This document shows positions 1 to 7,404 of a stretch of 64,000 nucleotides of DNA, in pieces. The DNA comes from Comamonas sp. GTDB taxonomy: Bacteria > Pseudomonadota > Gammaproteobacteria > Burkholderiales > Burkholderiaceae_C. Made by a program: the position numbers and the translations under genes. Every line of letters begins with the position of its first letter. Within the stretch, counting starts at the first letter, position 1. Location of the stretch: assembly GCA_031277805.1 (NCBI GenBank), contig JAITLR010000019.1, forward strand, positions 124,001 to 188,000, written 5' to 3'. The notes beneath the pieces are model-generated. The model did no database searches. It saw nothing but the letters and a program-made list of their open reading frames with translations, and was not told the origin of the DNA.

Positions 1-1079
1 GCACCCGCGAGCAGAATGTTGTAGGAAGGCGTGAACGTCTTTGGGTCGATATGGCCAAAAAAGCGTTTGTGGATCACGCCGTCGCGCCCCATCACATACA
101 TCAGGCGCGAGACGCCCGCATGAGCGGCGATGCCCGAAGCCATGACGGTGACGATGGCAAAAGCCAGCACCACGGACTTGAACAGTGCACCGCCTACCAG
201 GTAGAGGATTTCGGGCTGGGTCTCATCCACAGCCTCGAAGTACTGCTTGGGGTCGCCCGGGAAGTACAGCTGCAGGAAATAAGTGGCAGCAATAAAGATC
301 AGGCCGGAGATCAAGGCAGTCAGGAAGATCGCCTTGGGCAAGGTCTTTTCGGTATTGTGGGTTTCTTCGGCTAGAGACGACAGGGAATCGAAGCCGGTGA
401 AGGAGAAGCACAGGATGGTGGCGCCCGTAATCAGAGCTCCGATATCGGCTTGGGCACTCCAGAAGGGTGACCCGCTCCAGAGGTTCTGGCCGCCATGCTC
501 AGCAATGGCGCCGAGTGCATTCTGGCCAGCGTGCAACTCACGCCAGACCATGAACGTGAAAATGGCAATGATGAGCAACTGAAAGAAAACGATGAGGCCG
601 TTGAAGTTGGCTACAAAGCGGATGCCGCGCAGGTTGACGACGACCATCAGGGCTGTCAGACCCGCGATCCAGACCCAGTGGTTGACCTCGGGGAAGATGG
701 AGGTCAGATAAATCTTGGCCAGCAGGATATTGACCATGGGCGAGAGCAGATAGTCCAGCAGCGAGGACCAGCCGACCATGAAGCCCACATTGGGGTGTAT
801 GGCCTTCTGCGCGTAGGTGTAGGCCGAGCCGGAAGAGGGATAGCGCCGGATCATGTGGCCGTAGCTCAGCGAGGTGAGCAAGACCGCCAGCAGTGCGACA
901 AAGTAAGAGGTCGGTACATGCTGCAGTGAATCGCGCGAGACCATGCCAAAAGTGTCGAGCAAGGTCATGGGCTGGATATAGGCCAGGCCGATGATGATCA
1001 CATGCCATAGCAGCAGGGTCTTCTGCAGGCGTGCAGGGTTGGAAGAGGCCGAGGCCGCGGAAGGCGGGCGATCAGTCAA
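1..1079 (-). CDS. puuP: APC-family amino acid/polyamine permease, PuuP-like (3' end outside window)
   Basis: Inner-membrane proton-coupled importer of the amino acid-polyamine-organocation superfamily. The translation reads closely like E. coli PuuP (putrescine importer) as I remember it: an IQPMTLLDTFG stretch in the first membrane segment, then SGSAYTYAQKAIHPNVGFMV and a GWSSLLDYLLSPMVN stretch, and later TGATILCFSFTGFDS. About 359 codons with many hydrophobic segments are visible, and the C-terminus lies beyond base 1. I chose a TTG start at 1079 because AAGGAAA lies just upstream on the minus strand and the first Met codon falls inside the first membrane helix. No putrescine-catabolic genes are adjacent, so the substrate is inferred from similarity only. 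Other cationic amino acids are possible. Confidence 0.8.
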   Translation of the reverse strand, partial: MTDRPPSAASASSNPARLQKTLLLWHVIIIGLAYIQPMTLLDTFGMVSRDSLQHVPTSYFVALLAVLLTSLSYGHMIRRYPSSGSAYTYAQKAIHPNVGFMVGWSSLLDYLLSPMVNILLAKIYLTSIFPEVNHWVWIAGLTALMVVVNLRGIRFVANFNGLIVFFQLLIIAIFTFMVWRELHAGQNALGAIAEHGGQNLWSGSPFWSAQADIGALITGATILCFSFTGFDSLSSLAEETHNTEKTLPKAIFLTALISGLIFIAATYFLQLYFPGDPKQYFEAVDETQPEILYLVGGALFKSVVLAFAIVTVMASGIAAHAGVSRLMYVMGRDGVIHKRFFGHIDPKTFTPSYNILLAG

Positions 1080-1366
1080 TTGGGTTTTCCTTCTCAAGAA
1101 CAAGAGCGCCGGGCTTGGAGTACCGGCCTGCGCGTGGCCGTGTCGAGCACGGAGCCACCGCTGTTATCTGTTGTTGTGGCATGCCCTGAAGAAAGGGCGC
1201 CGTTCTTGGCTTTTCCGGCCCGTGTCAAGCGGCTGACCGAGGTTGGCGCGAAAAAACGCGACATTATCGGTGTTTGGGCCGCTTGAGGCAGGTATCCGAA
1301 AAATTGCCTTCCACTTCAGACGGAATCAGCGCAGTTTGCTATGAATTGAGAAGTGATTGAGGGCGA

Positions 1367-1885
1367 CTAGCGTCCTTCGAGCAGGCCGATGATGCATTCC
1401 CATTCGGTCTGGCTTACCGGCGTGATGGACAGGCGATTGCCTTTTTGCAGCACGCGCATATCGCTGAGTTCGGGCTGCTCGCGCAGCTCGGCGATCAGCA
1501 GGGGGCGTGTCTTGCGCAGTGCCTGTACATCCAGCATGAGCCAACGCGGCTTGTCCGGAGGCGACTTGGGGTCGTAGTAAGGATCGGCAGGGTCAAACTG
1601 TGAAGCATCCACGCGCAGATTGCCAGCAATGCGGGCGATACCGTAGATGCCGGGCTCGGCGCAGCTGGAGTGCCAGTACAGAACGCCATCGCCGGCCTGC
1701 ATATCGTCACGCATGAAGTTGCGTGCCTGGTAGTTGCGCACGCCGTTCCATCCCATGAGCTGGTCTGGTGCAGCGAGTGCATGATCGATGGAGTATTCGT
1801 CGGGCTCATTCTTCATGAGCCAGTAATGCTGGCTTGACACGGTGGCGGAGGAATCCGGTTGGGTAAAGCGTGCGTTATCGGTCAT
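1367..1885 (-). CDS. EVE domain-containing protein
   Basis: 172-residue protein made almost entirely of one EVE domain, a PUA/YTH-like fold thought to bind modified nucleotides. Family-typical motifs are YWLMKNEPDEYSIDH near the N-terminus, the WNGVRNYQARNFMRD segment, GDGVLYWHSS and the later SITPVSQTEW. The ATG at 1885 gives the usual domain boundary; an in-frame extension to 2005 overlaps the upstream gene and is not conserved-looking. It follows the DUF697-like gene by 23 bases on the same strand, so the two are probably co-transcribed. Function in bacteria is unsettled (base-modification sensing has been proposed), so only the domain is called. Confidence 0.88.
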   Translation of the reverse strand: MTDNARFTQPDSSATVSSQHYWLMKNEPDEYSIDHALAAPDQLMGWNGVRNYQARNFMRDDMQAGDGVLYWHSSCAEPGIYGIARIAGNLRVDASQFDPADPYYDPKSPPDKPRWLMLDVQALRKTRPLLIAELREQPELSDMRVLQKGNRLSITPVSQTEWECIIGLLEGR

Positions 1886-1908
1886 TGCAATATTGTGCGG
1901 GCGCACAG

Positions 1909-2568
1909 TCAGTTGTCTGAGCGAGGGGAGCTGCGCTTCCAAGGCCCACGATCCGGCTGGCTCCAGTGGTGTGGATGCATGATGCGCTGACGCACCTGCC
2001 CCCACTGGTTTGCTTCTTGCTCACTTTGAAACACCTGTGCACGGGCCTTGCGCAGTCGTTGAGGGATGTCGAGCTCGGCTTGCTCGACCACGCGAATGCA
2101 GTCCTGAATATGACGCTCGCCCAGATAGCGCAAGGTGGCGTAACCGATCGCTGCAGCAGCAATCTGGCCGACCAGCGGAACGTATCTGGCGGCCTGTCTG
2201 GTGCTCAGGCGCATGCCCATCACGCGCGTCATACGCAGCACGAGATCACGGGTGATGAACTTGCCGATCAGAACCGATCCAACCATGGCAATGGCCTTTT
2301 GGACCTGCTCGCGCTTGCCGGGTGTGAGGCTGTCCAGTTGTTCGGGCGTCAGACCGAACTCTTCATTGATGCGCGGAAAGAGCTTGGAGAGAAGGGCTGC
2401 ATCTGCAGCCCAGTCCAGGCCAGGCACGGGAATGGCACTGGCCGCAGCGCTGACCAAGGCACGCTGCCTGAGCAGCTTGCGAGAGCGCGAGGCCGCGAGA
2501 GAGACATCGGGGCGCTTGATGGGGGCAGGGATTGAGGAGCGAAGTGGTCGAGTGTCTTTTTTCCACAT
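1909..2568 (-). CDS. Conserved protein with DUF697/IRG-C-terminal-like helical region
   Basis: 219 residues. The middle (about residues 40-165) has alternating small-residue hydrophobic helices, including a VSAAASAIPVPGLDWAADA stretch, FPRINEEFGLTPEQL and YVPLVGQIAAAAIGYAT. This resembles the DUF697-type membrane-associated domain found C-terminal to some GTPases. No P-loop or G motifs are present, so this is the domain without its GTPase. The C-terminus is basic and Gln-rich. It lies immediately upstream of the EVE gene on the same strand. No convincing Shine-Dalgarno is visible before the ATG. Function unknown; it may be membrane-associated. Confidence 0.7.
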   Translation of the reverse strand: MWKKDTRPLRSSIPAPIKRPDVSLAASRSRKLLRQRALVSAAASAIPVPGLDWAADAALLSKLFPRINEEFGLTPEQLDSLTPGKREQVQKAIAMVGSVLIGKFITRDLVLRMTRVMGMRLSTRQAARYVPLVGQIAAAAIGYATLRYLGERHIQDCIRVVEQAELDIPQRLRKARAQVFQSEQEANQWGQVRQRIMHPHHWSQPDRGPWKRSSPRSDN

Positions 2569-2610
2569 AAAGCATGGTCTCTATGAAAAAAGGCAGTGCG
2601 TCTGCACTGC

Positions 2611-2900
2611 ATTTAGAACGTATTTACGATCTCCTCGCGCCGCGACAGTGGCTTTGCGGGATGGGATGCAAGGCGCCATACCGCAGCAATAGCTGTGCTA
2701 TTGCGAGGATTGGCAACACCGCAGACTGCCCCTAACCCGGGCGGCCGCAAAGCCACTGTCCCGAAGGGTTGGAGCGCAATCGGGCGATTTCTTCGCGCTG
2801 GCCCTTGCTTGCACCCCAGTGCAAGCGGCGTCCCATCGCTTCGAACTCATCCCGATTGCGCTCCAACGCGGCTGTGTAGAGATCGTAAGCACATTCTTAG
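2611..2900. repeat. Intergenic element with nested inverted repeats (MITE-like candidate)
   Basis: The 333-base gap between the DUF697-like gene and the YeaQ-like gene is occupied by a structured element. Imperfect outer inverted repeats read TAGAACGTATTTACGATCTC on the left (from about 2614) and, reverse-complemented, TAAGAATGTGCTTACGATCTC on the right (ending about 2899). Inside are two perfect 16-bp inverted repeats: 2644-2659 with 2745-2760, and 2769-2784 with 2851-2866. Each encloses a smaller hairpin, for example at 2686-2704. No ORF of protein-like composition is present. It could fold as a two-armed RNA or be a non-autonomous transposable element. Confidence 0.7.
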
Positions 2901-2901
2901 A

Positions 2902-3156
2902 TCAACCCTGTGTCTTGCTGCGGATGAAACCGTAGATGAAGAGCACGATGATGGCGCCTATGACCGAGGCAATCCAGCCTGCGGCCTCACCAGCCCTGTA
3001 CCAGCCCATGGCTGTGCCCAGATAGGTGGCGACAAAAGAGCCAGCGATACCGAGCAGGATGGTCATGATCCACCCCATGCTGTCATTGCCCGGTTTGATG
3101 GCGCGAGCAATCAGGCCGACGATCAGGCCTACGATGATGGTGCCAATGATGGACAT
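2902..3156 (-). CDS. GlsB/YeaQ/YmgE-family small stress membrane protein
   Basis: 84-residue, three-helix inner membrane protein of the transglycosylase-associated protein family. Visible signatures are the N-terminal IIGTIIVGLIVGLIARA helix, then KPGNDSMGWIMTILLGIAGS and a C-terminal helix IGAIIVLFIYGFIRSK. Full length for the family. Members are often induced by general stress, but no direct regulatory signal is evident here. GAGGGG sequence precedes the ATG on the minus strand. The gene is monocistronic in appearance. The nested-repeat element abuts its stop codon, so read-through transcription could include that structure in its 3' UTR. Confidence 0.9.
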   Translation of the reverse strand: MSIIGTIIVGLIVGLIARAIKPGNDSMGWIMTILLGIAGSFVATYLGTAMGWYRAGEAAGWIASVIGAIIVLFIYGFIRSKTQG

Positions 3157-3293
3157 CTTGATTCCCCTCTGAAAGAACGATGAAGCCTGACTCTATAAGT
3201 TGCCAGGTCACGACCCTGTCAGACAGCAGAGACTGTGGGCGCGGGTCTGATTCTTCCACATTTGTCTGCGCAGAATATGCCTTTGCGCAAAAC

Positions 3294-3322
3294 AAAAACG
3301 CCTGCGTATGGCAGGCGTTTTT
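3294..3322. terminator. Bidirectional intrinsic terminator
   Basis: Perfect 12-bp inverted repeat AAAAACGCCTGC / GCAGGCGTTTTT with a 5-base loop, so a U-tract forms on either strand. It lies 17 bases past the stop codon of the minus-strand NlpC/P60 gene and most likely terminates it. Confidence 0.85.
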
Positions 3323-3338
3323 CTGTCCGTGGATGGCT

Positions 3339-3965
3339 TCAGGGCTGGATCGGGGCCAGCGCGCTATAGGCTGCTGCGGTGGCGGCCGAAGCGTCGGCTC
3401 CTTCGACGCGGCGGGCGCCGTCGAAGCGACGAGCCCAGTAGGAGGTCTGCATGCTCTCCACACGCACGCTGGCACCGGTGCGGGGGGCGTGGATGAATTT
3501 GCCATCACCCACGTAAATACCGACATGGCTGAAAGTGCGGCGCATGGTATTGAAGAAGACCAGATCGCCAGGTTTGAGTTCTTCGCGATCGATCTGCTGC
3601 GTGGCATGGGCCTGCTCGGAGGCTACGCGGGGCAGAACCTTGCCCACGGTCTGAGAGTAGATGGCCCGAACGAAGCCGCTGCAATCAAAGCCGGTCTCTG
3701 CGTTGGTGCCACCCAGTCGATAAGGAACACCCAGGAAGCCCATGGCCGTCACGACCAGATCGGAGGTTTTCTCTGTCACGCTCTGACGTGCTTCGCGAAC
3801 GAAGTCGGTCGTTTTCTCGGCCACTGTGTGGCGAGCTTCACGTAACTGGGTAATCAGACTGCGGTTGACCAGCAACTGAGTCATGTCGTCGTCACGCTGT
3901 TCGCTGGGCGCCGCATGTGCGGAGGTCACGCCGACAAAAAGTAGTGCAATAAGCCATCTGGACAT
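3339..3965 (-). CDS. NlpC/P60 (C40) cell-wall endopeptidase
   Basis: Secreted D,L-endopeptidase-type hydrolase, 208 residues from the ATG at 3965. Residues 1-19 form a signal peptide ending in SAHAA. A charged, helix-prone segment with two similar repeats (AEKTTDFVREARQSVTEKTSD) follows. The catalytic domain then carries PYRLGGTNAETGFDCSGFV with the nucleophilic Cys, HVGIYVGDGKFIHAP with the catalytic His and the third polar His, and RRFDGARRV at the end. The architecture resembles MepS/Spr-like enzymes that cut peptidoglycan cross-links, but no lipobox is seen. A GTG at 3983 is an alternative start; neither has a good ribosome site. Monocistronic, terminated at 3294-3322. Confidence 0.88.
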   Translation of the reverse strand: MSRWLIALLFVGVTSAHAAPSEQRDDDMTQLLVNRSLITQLREARHTVAEKTTDFVREARQSVTEKTSDLVVTAMGFLGVPYRLGGTNAETGFDCSGFVRAIYSQTVGKVLPRVASEQAHATQQIDREELKPGDLVFFNTMRRTFSHVGIYVGDGKFIHAPRTGASVRVESMQTSYWARRFDGARRVEGADASAATAAAYSALAPIQP

Positions 3966-4337
3966 GGGGCGTGAGGGTACCACGTTAATTTGTAGGAGGA
4001 AACCGCTATTTCCAGGTTTTCATGAGGAATTTGATTCAAAACATTAAATGACTTGGAGGTATGAGCTTATTGCACCTGGTGCTCTTAAATTTGTAGTGCT
4101 TCTTGCTCCGTAATTTCCCTGTTCTGGTCACCATCTAGAAGGCTTGTAGCAATTTGTGTTAAAGGCTGCTGCCTAAAGCCTTTTCATGATTGAAAAAGGC
4201 GGGGTAGTTGCTTGCGGTGACAATAGCGTCATGGGCGGCCGGGTAAACAGGCCTGAAGCTGGCCCCATGTCTGACTGACAAGGCAGTTGCAAATTCTTGG
4301 CAACTGCCTAATGCAAACAAGCAAAGAAAGAAACACC
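3966..4337. other. Intergenic region with two hairpins upstream of the isochorismatase-like gene
   Basis: 372 bases, AT-rich at its left end, separate the divergent NlpC/P60 and hydrolase genes. Two hairpins are visible: an imperfect one around 4178-4201 (GCCTTTTCA / TGAAAAAGGC) and a perfect 9-bp repeat GGCAGTTGC / GCAACTGCC at 4282-4290 and 4300-4308. The second ends 29 bases before the ATG at 4338 and could be an operator or a 5' UTR stem. Short ORFs here overlap both strands without family resemblance. I see no RNA gene. Confidence 0.5.
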
Positions 4338-4940
4338 ATGCTGCTGGACGCAACCGAATCGCAACTGGTTCTGATTGACTATCAGGACAAGCTCATGCCT
4401 GTCATCCATGACGGCAAGCAGGCGCTGGCCAATGCCATCAAGCTGGCCAAGCTGGCCCAACTGATGGAAGTGCCTGTCTGGGGCACGGAGCAGAACCCTT
4501 CACGTCTGGGTTTGAACAACGCCGAACTCAAGGCCTTGTGCAGCAAGACGCTGGAGAAAATGTATTTCAGCGCCGTTCCGGAAGGTTTGGGCGAATGGTT
4601 GCGACCGCCCGCGAAGCCCCAAGGCGGCAATGCTCGCAGCCTGCCCAAGCATCTGCAAAAGCCGCAGCAGCAGGCACCTGAGCGCAATATGGTCGTCATT
4701 GCCGGTTGCGAAACCCATGTCTGCCTGTTGCAGACGGCTCTGGAGTTGCTGGAGGAGGAGTTCGATGTGTGGGTGGTGACCGATGCCTGCGGTTCGCGCA
4801 CCGAACGCAACCGTGATGCTGCATTCGACCGACTGGCGGGCGCGGGCGCAGAGCTGGTGACCACGGAGATGGTCATGTTCGAATGGCTGCGTACCTGCGA
4901 GGACCCCGCCTTCAAAGACATGCTGGCACTGGTGAAATAA
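4338..4940 (+). CDS. Isochorismatase-family cysteine hydrolase
   Basis: 200-residue cytoplasmic hydrolase of the isochorismatase-like superfamily. The triad can be placed: Asp in VLIDYQDKLMPV near residue 14, Lys in the LEKMYFSAV segment, and Cys in VIAGCETHVCLLQTALEL near residue 123. The cis-peptide-type VIAG-C context is typical. The superfamily includes nicotinamidases, N-carbamoyl hydrolases and proteins of unknown substrate; nothing next door fixes the substrate. I chose the ATG at 4338, which begins the conserved domain directly; upstream in-frame codons from 4287 lie within a hairpin. A strong terminator follows at 4961. Confidence 0.85.
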   Translation: MLLDATESQLVLIDYQDKLMPVIHDGKQALANAIKLAKLAQLMEVPVWGTEQNPSRLGLNNAELKALCSKTLEKMYFSAVPEGLGEWLRPPAKPQGGNARSLPKHLQKPQQQAPERNMVVIAGCETHVCLLQTALELLEEEFDVWVVTDACGSRTERNRDAAFDRLAGAGAELVTTEMVMFEWLRTCEDPAFKDMLALVK

Positions 4941-4960
4941 GCGTCAGCAGTCATCAGGAA

Positions 4961-4986
4961 AAGAGCGCCTTCGGGCGCTCTTTTTT
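4961..4986 (+). terminator. Intrinsic terminator after isochorismatase-like gene
   Basis: Stem AAGAGCGCC / GGCGCTCTT with a TTCG tetraloop followed by a T-run, 21 bases after the stop codon. Confidence 0.9.
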
Positions 4987-5211
4987 ATATCTTCAGCGTG
5001 ATGGTGCTGCTGGCCTGGACCGCAATGATGAGGTATGTATTCACCATGAAGCGGCGTTTGAAATGGGTGGAAGTTTTGTGGAGGCTGAGCTGCCGTGAAT
5101 CGAAACGTAGATGAGGAAAGCACGGATTGGAAGGTGGGCGGCTCTTGCGTTGAATGAATGCTATACAGGGATTGCCCTTGGTCGTTTTGTCAGTTTTTGG
5201 CAAGTGCATTA

Positions 5212-5229
5212 TGAATAATTATAAATTCA
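5212..5229. promoter_or_regulatory. Candidate operator upstream of prpE
   Basis: AT-rich imperfect palindrome TGAATAATTATAAATTCA in GC-rich surroundings, 42 bases before the prpE start. Its right part (5215-5229) matches the mutase/GntR intergenic palindrome (41643-41657) at 14 of 15 positions. I infer a shared propionate-responsive regulator, most simply the GntR protein at 41686. Confidence 0.55.
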
Positions 5230-5271
5230 GAAGGTTTTCTGCAATGGACGGAAAGCCAAGGAGACAAGAGC

Positions 5272-7164
5272 ATGAGTGAGCATTTCGCAGAGTTTTATCA
5301 GCGTTCCATCAATGATCGTGACGGTTTCTGGGCAGAGCAGGCCGAGCTGATCGACTGGCTGCAAAAGCCTTCGCAGATCTGTGATTACAGCAATCCGCCG
5401 TTTGCCCGCTGGTTTGTGGGCGGTGTCACCAATCTCTGCCACAACGCAGTAGATCGTCATCTGGCCGCACGCGGTGATCAGAATGCGTTGATAGCGGTTT
5501 CGACCGAAACCCATACCGAAAAAGCCTATACCTACAAGGAGCTGCACGCAGAGGCCAGCCGCATGGCAGCCGCGCTGCAGGCATTGGGCGTGGAAAAAGG
5601 TGATCGGGTGCAAATCTATATGCCCATGATCGCCGAGGCCTGCTTTGCCATGCTGGCTTGCGCGCGCTTGGGCGCGATTCACACGGTCGTGTTTGGCGGC
5701 TTTGCTTCAGGTGCGCTGGCATCTCGTATCGATGATGCCCAGCCCAAGGTAATCATCAGTGCGGATGCGGGCTCGCGCGGTGGTCGTGTCGTGGCGTACA
5801 AACCCTTGCTGGACGAGGCCTTGAAGCAGTCCACCCACCAGCCCGCTGCGGTGCTGATGGTCAATCGAGGACTGGCCGACATGCCCATGCAGGCAGGTCG
5901 CGATCATGACTGGGCGGCGCTGCGTGCGCAGTATCTGGAGGCCAAGGTCGATTGCGTGTGGGTGGAGTCCACGCATCCCAGCTACATCCTCTACACGAGT
6001 GGCACCACGGGCAAGCCCAAGGGCGTGCAACGCGACACCGGCGGCTACACGGTCGCGCTGGCCTCCAGCATGTCCCATATCTTCGATGCTCAGGCAGGCC
6101 AGACGTTTTTCTGTACCAGCGATATCGGCTGGGTCGTGGGCCATAGCTACATCATCTATGCCCCGCTGATCGCCGGCATGGCCACCGTGATGTATGAAGG
6201 TCTGCCGATACGCCCCGATGCGGGCATCTGGTGGAGTCTGGTCGAGAAGTACAAGGTGACCCACATGTTCTCGGCGCCCACGGCAATCCGCGTGCTCAAG
6301 AAGCATGAAGCCGAGCATCTGACGCGGTACGACATCTCCAGTCTCAAGGCTTTGTGGCTGGCGGGCGAGCCGCTCGATGAGCCCACCGCTGCCTGGATCA
6401 GCGCTGCGATCCAAAAGCCCATTGTCGACAACTACTGGCAGACCGAAACCGGCTGGCCCATCATGACGCTGTGCAATGGCGTGGAGCAGCAGTCCACGCG
6501 CTTTGGCAGCCCAGGCAAGGCTGTTTATGGCTACAACGTCAAGCTCATCGACGATGTCACAGGCCAGGAGTTGATCGAGCCCAACCAGAAAGGCGTACTG
6601 GCCATAGAGGGCCCGCTGCCACCGGGTTGCATGCAAACCGTCTGGCGTGATGATCAGCGCTTCATCAATACCTACTGGAAGAGTATTCCAGGACGCATGG
6701 TCTACAGCACGTTTGACTGGGGCATTCGCGACGCAGACGGCTACTACTTCATCCTGGGGCGAACCGACGATGTGATCAATGTGGCCGGGCACCGTCTGGG
6801 CACCCGCGAGATCGAGGAAGTGATCTCCTCGCATGCCCAGGTTGCCGAGGTGGCAGTCGTAGGCGTGGCCGATAGCCTCAAGGGACAGGTTGCACTGGCT
6901 TTTGCCGTGGTGCGTGATGCGAATGCAGTGGCGGATGAGGCAGGCTGCAAGAGACTGGAAGCCGATGTGATGAAGCTGGTGGACTCGGCATTGGGCGCGG
7001 TGGCCAGACCCCAGCGCGTATTGTTTGTCACCGCATTGCCCAAGACGCGCAGCGGCAAATTGCTGCGGCGTGCACTGCAGGCCGTGGCAGAAGGCCGTGA
7101 TCCCGGGGATTTGAGCACCATGGAGGATCCTGCGGCTCTGGCTCAGGTGCAATCAAGGTTGTGA
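5272..7164 (+). CDS. prpE: Propionyl-CoA synthetase PrpE
   Basis: 630-residue AMP-forming acyl-CoA synthetase that activates propionate to propionyl-CoA via propionyl-AMP. The N-terminal ACAS_N segment is recognisable (FAEFYQRSINDRDGFWAEQA). The P-loop-like motif is YILYTSGTTGKPKGVQRDTGG, followed by SDIGWVVGHSYIIYAPL and the adenylate motif NYWQTETGWPI. The C-terminal domain contains the catalytic, acetylation-type Lys in TRSGKLLRRAL. The length is that of PrpE rather than acetyl-CoA synthetase. AAGGAGA precedes the ATG. It stands alone here; the genes for downstream carboxylation are 29 kb away on the other strand but share a candidate operator. A candidate terminator follows at 7205. Confidence 0.93.
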   Translation: MSEHFAEFYQRSINDRDGFWAEQAELIDWLQKPSQICDYSNPPFARWFVGGVTNLCHNAVDRHLAARGDQNALIAVSTETHTEKAYTYKELHAEASRMAAALQALGVEKGDRVQIYMPMIAEACFAMLACARLGAIHTVVFGGFASGALASRIDDAQPKVIISADAGSRGGRVVAYKPLLDEALKQSTHQPAAVLMVNRGLADMPMQAGRDHDWAALRAQYLEAKVDCVWVESTHPSYILYTSGTTGKPKGVQRDTGGYTVALASSMSHIFDAQAGQTFFCTSDIGWVVGHSYIIYAPLIAGMATVMYEGLPIRPDAGIWWSLVEKYKVTHMFSAPTAIRVLKKHEAEHLTRYDISSLKALWLAGEPLDEPTAAWISAAIQKPIVDNYWQTETGWPIMTLCNGVEQQSTRFGSPGKAVYGYNVKLIDDVTGQELIEPNQKGVLAIEGPLPPGCMQTVWRDDQRFINTYWKSIPGRMVYSTFDWGIRDADGYYFILGRTDDVINVAGHRLGTREIEEVISSHAQVAEVAVVGVADSLKGQVALAFAVVRDANAVADEAGCKRLEADVMKLVDSALGAVARPQRVLFVTALPKTRSGKLLRRALQAVAEGRDPGDLSTMEDPAALAQVQSRL

Positions 7165-7204
7165 TCCAAGGCGCAAGCCTGAGACGTTTCAGACGTCAAT
7201 GATC

Positions 7205-7240
7205 GCAAGGCCCGTTCGCGCAAGCTGCGGGCCTTGCTGT
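7205..7240 (+). terminator. Candidate terminator after prpE
   Basis: Perfect 10-bp repeat GCAAGGCCCG / CGGGCCTTGC at 7205-7214 and 7227-7236, followed only by TGTTTGC. The U-tract is weak, so termination may be partial. Confidence 0.55.
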
Positions 7241-7310
7241 TTGCAACCTAAAATCGAGCGATTAAGTTGCACCGGCTACGCCCGGTGCCATGGGATTGAA
7301 AACTTCATAC

Positions 7311-7385
7311 GACTTACGCAAATCAGGTTCTGCAAGACGTTTGCCCCATGGGAATACCTCTTGTGCATCCTTGTTTGCGTAAGTC
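7311..7385 (+). repeat. 75-bp inverted-repeat element, copy A
   Basis: Starts GACTTACGCAAATCAGG and ends with the near-perfect inverse (15 of 17 positions). Same length, 75 bases, as copy B at 11811-11885, which lies in the opposite orientation and shares the first 20 bases exactly. It ends 19 bases before the GTG start of the phosphomannomutase gene. Confidence 0.75.
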
Positions 7386-7404
7386 CTGCTTCAGAAAGGC
7401 CATC

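Noticed and set aside
4159..4353. 64-residue minus-strand frame with a lipoprotein-like start, between NlpC/P60 and the isochorismatase-like gene
   Set aside because: It overlaps the conserved start of the hydrolase and two hairpins, and the rest of the translation shows no protein-like pattern. The hydrophobic start is probably chance.
5707..7152. 481-residue open frame opposite prpE
   Set aside because: Shadow of prpE on the other strand; no start region or family similarity.
7348..7404. Longer N-terminus for the phosphomannomutase from ATG 7348
   Set aside because: These codons come from the 75-bp inverted-repeat element; the GTG at 7405 has a ribosome site and matches where the family begins.
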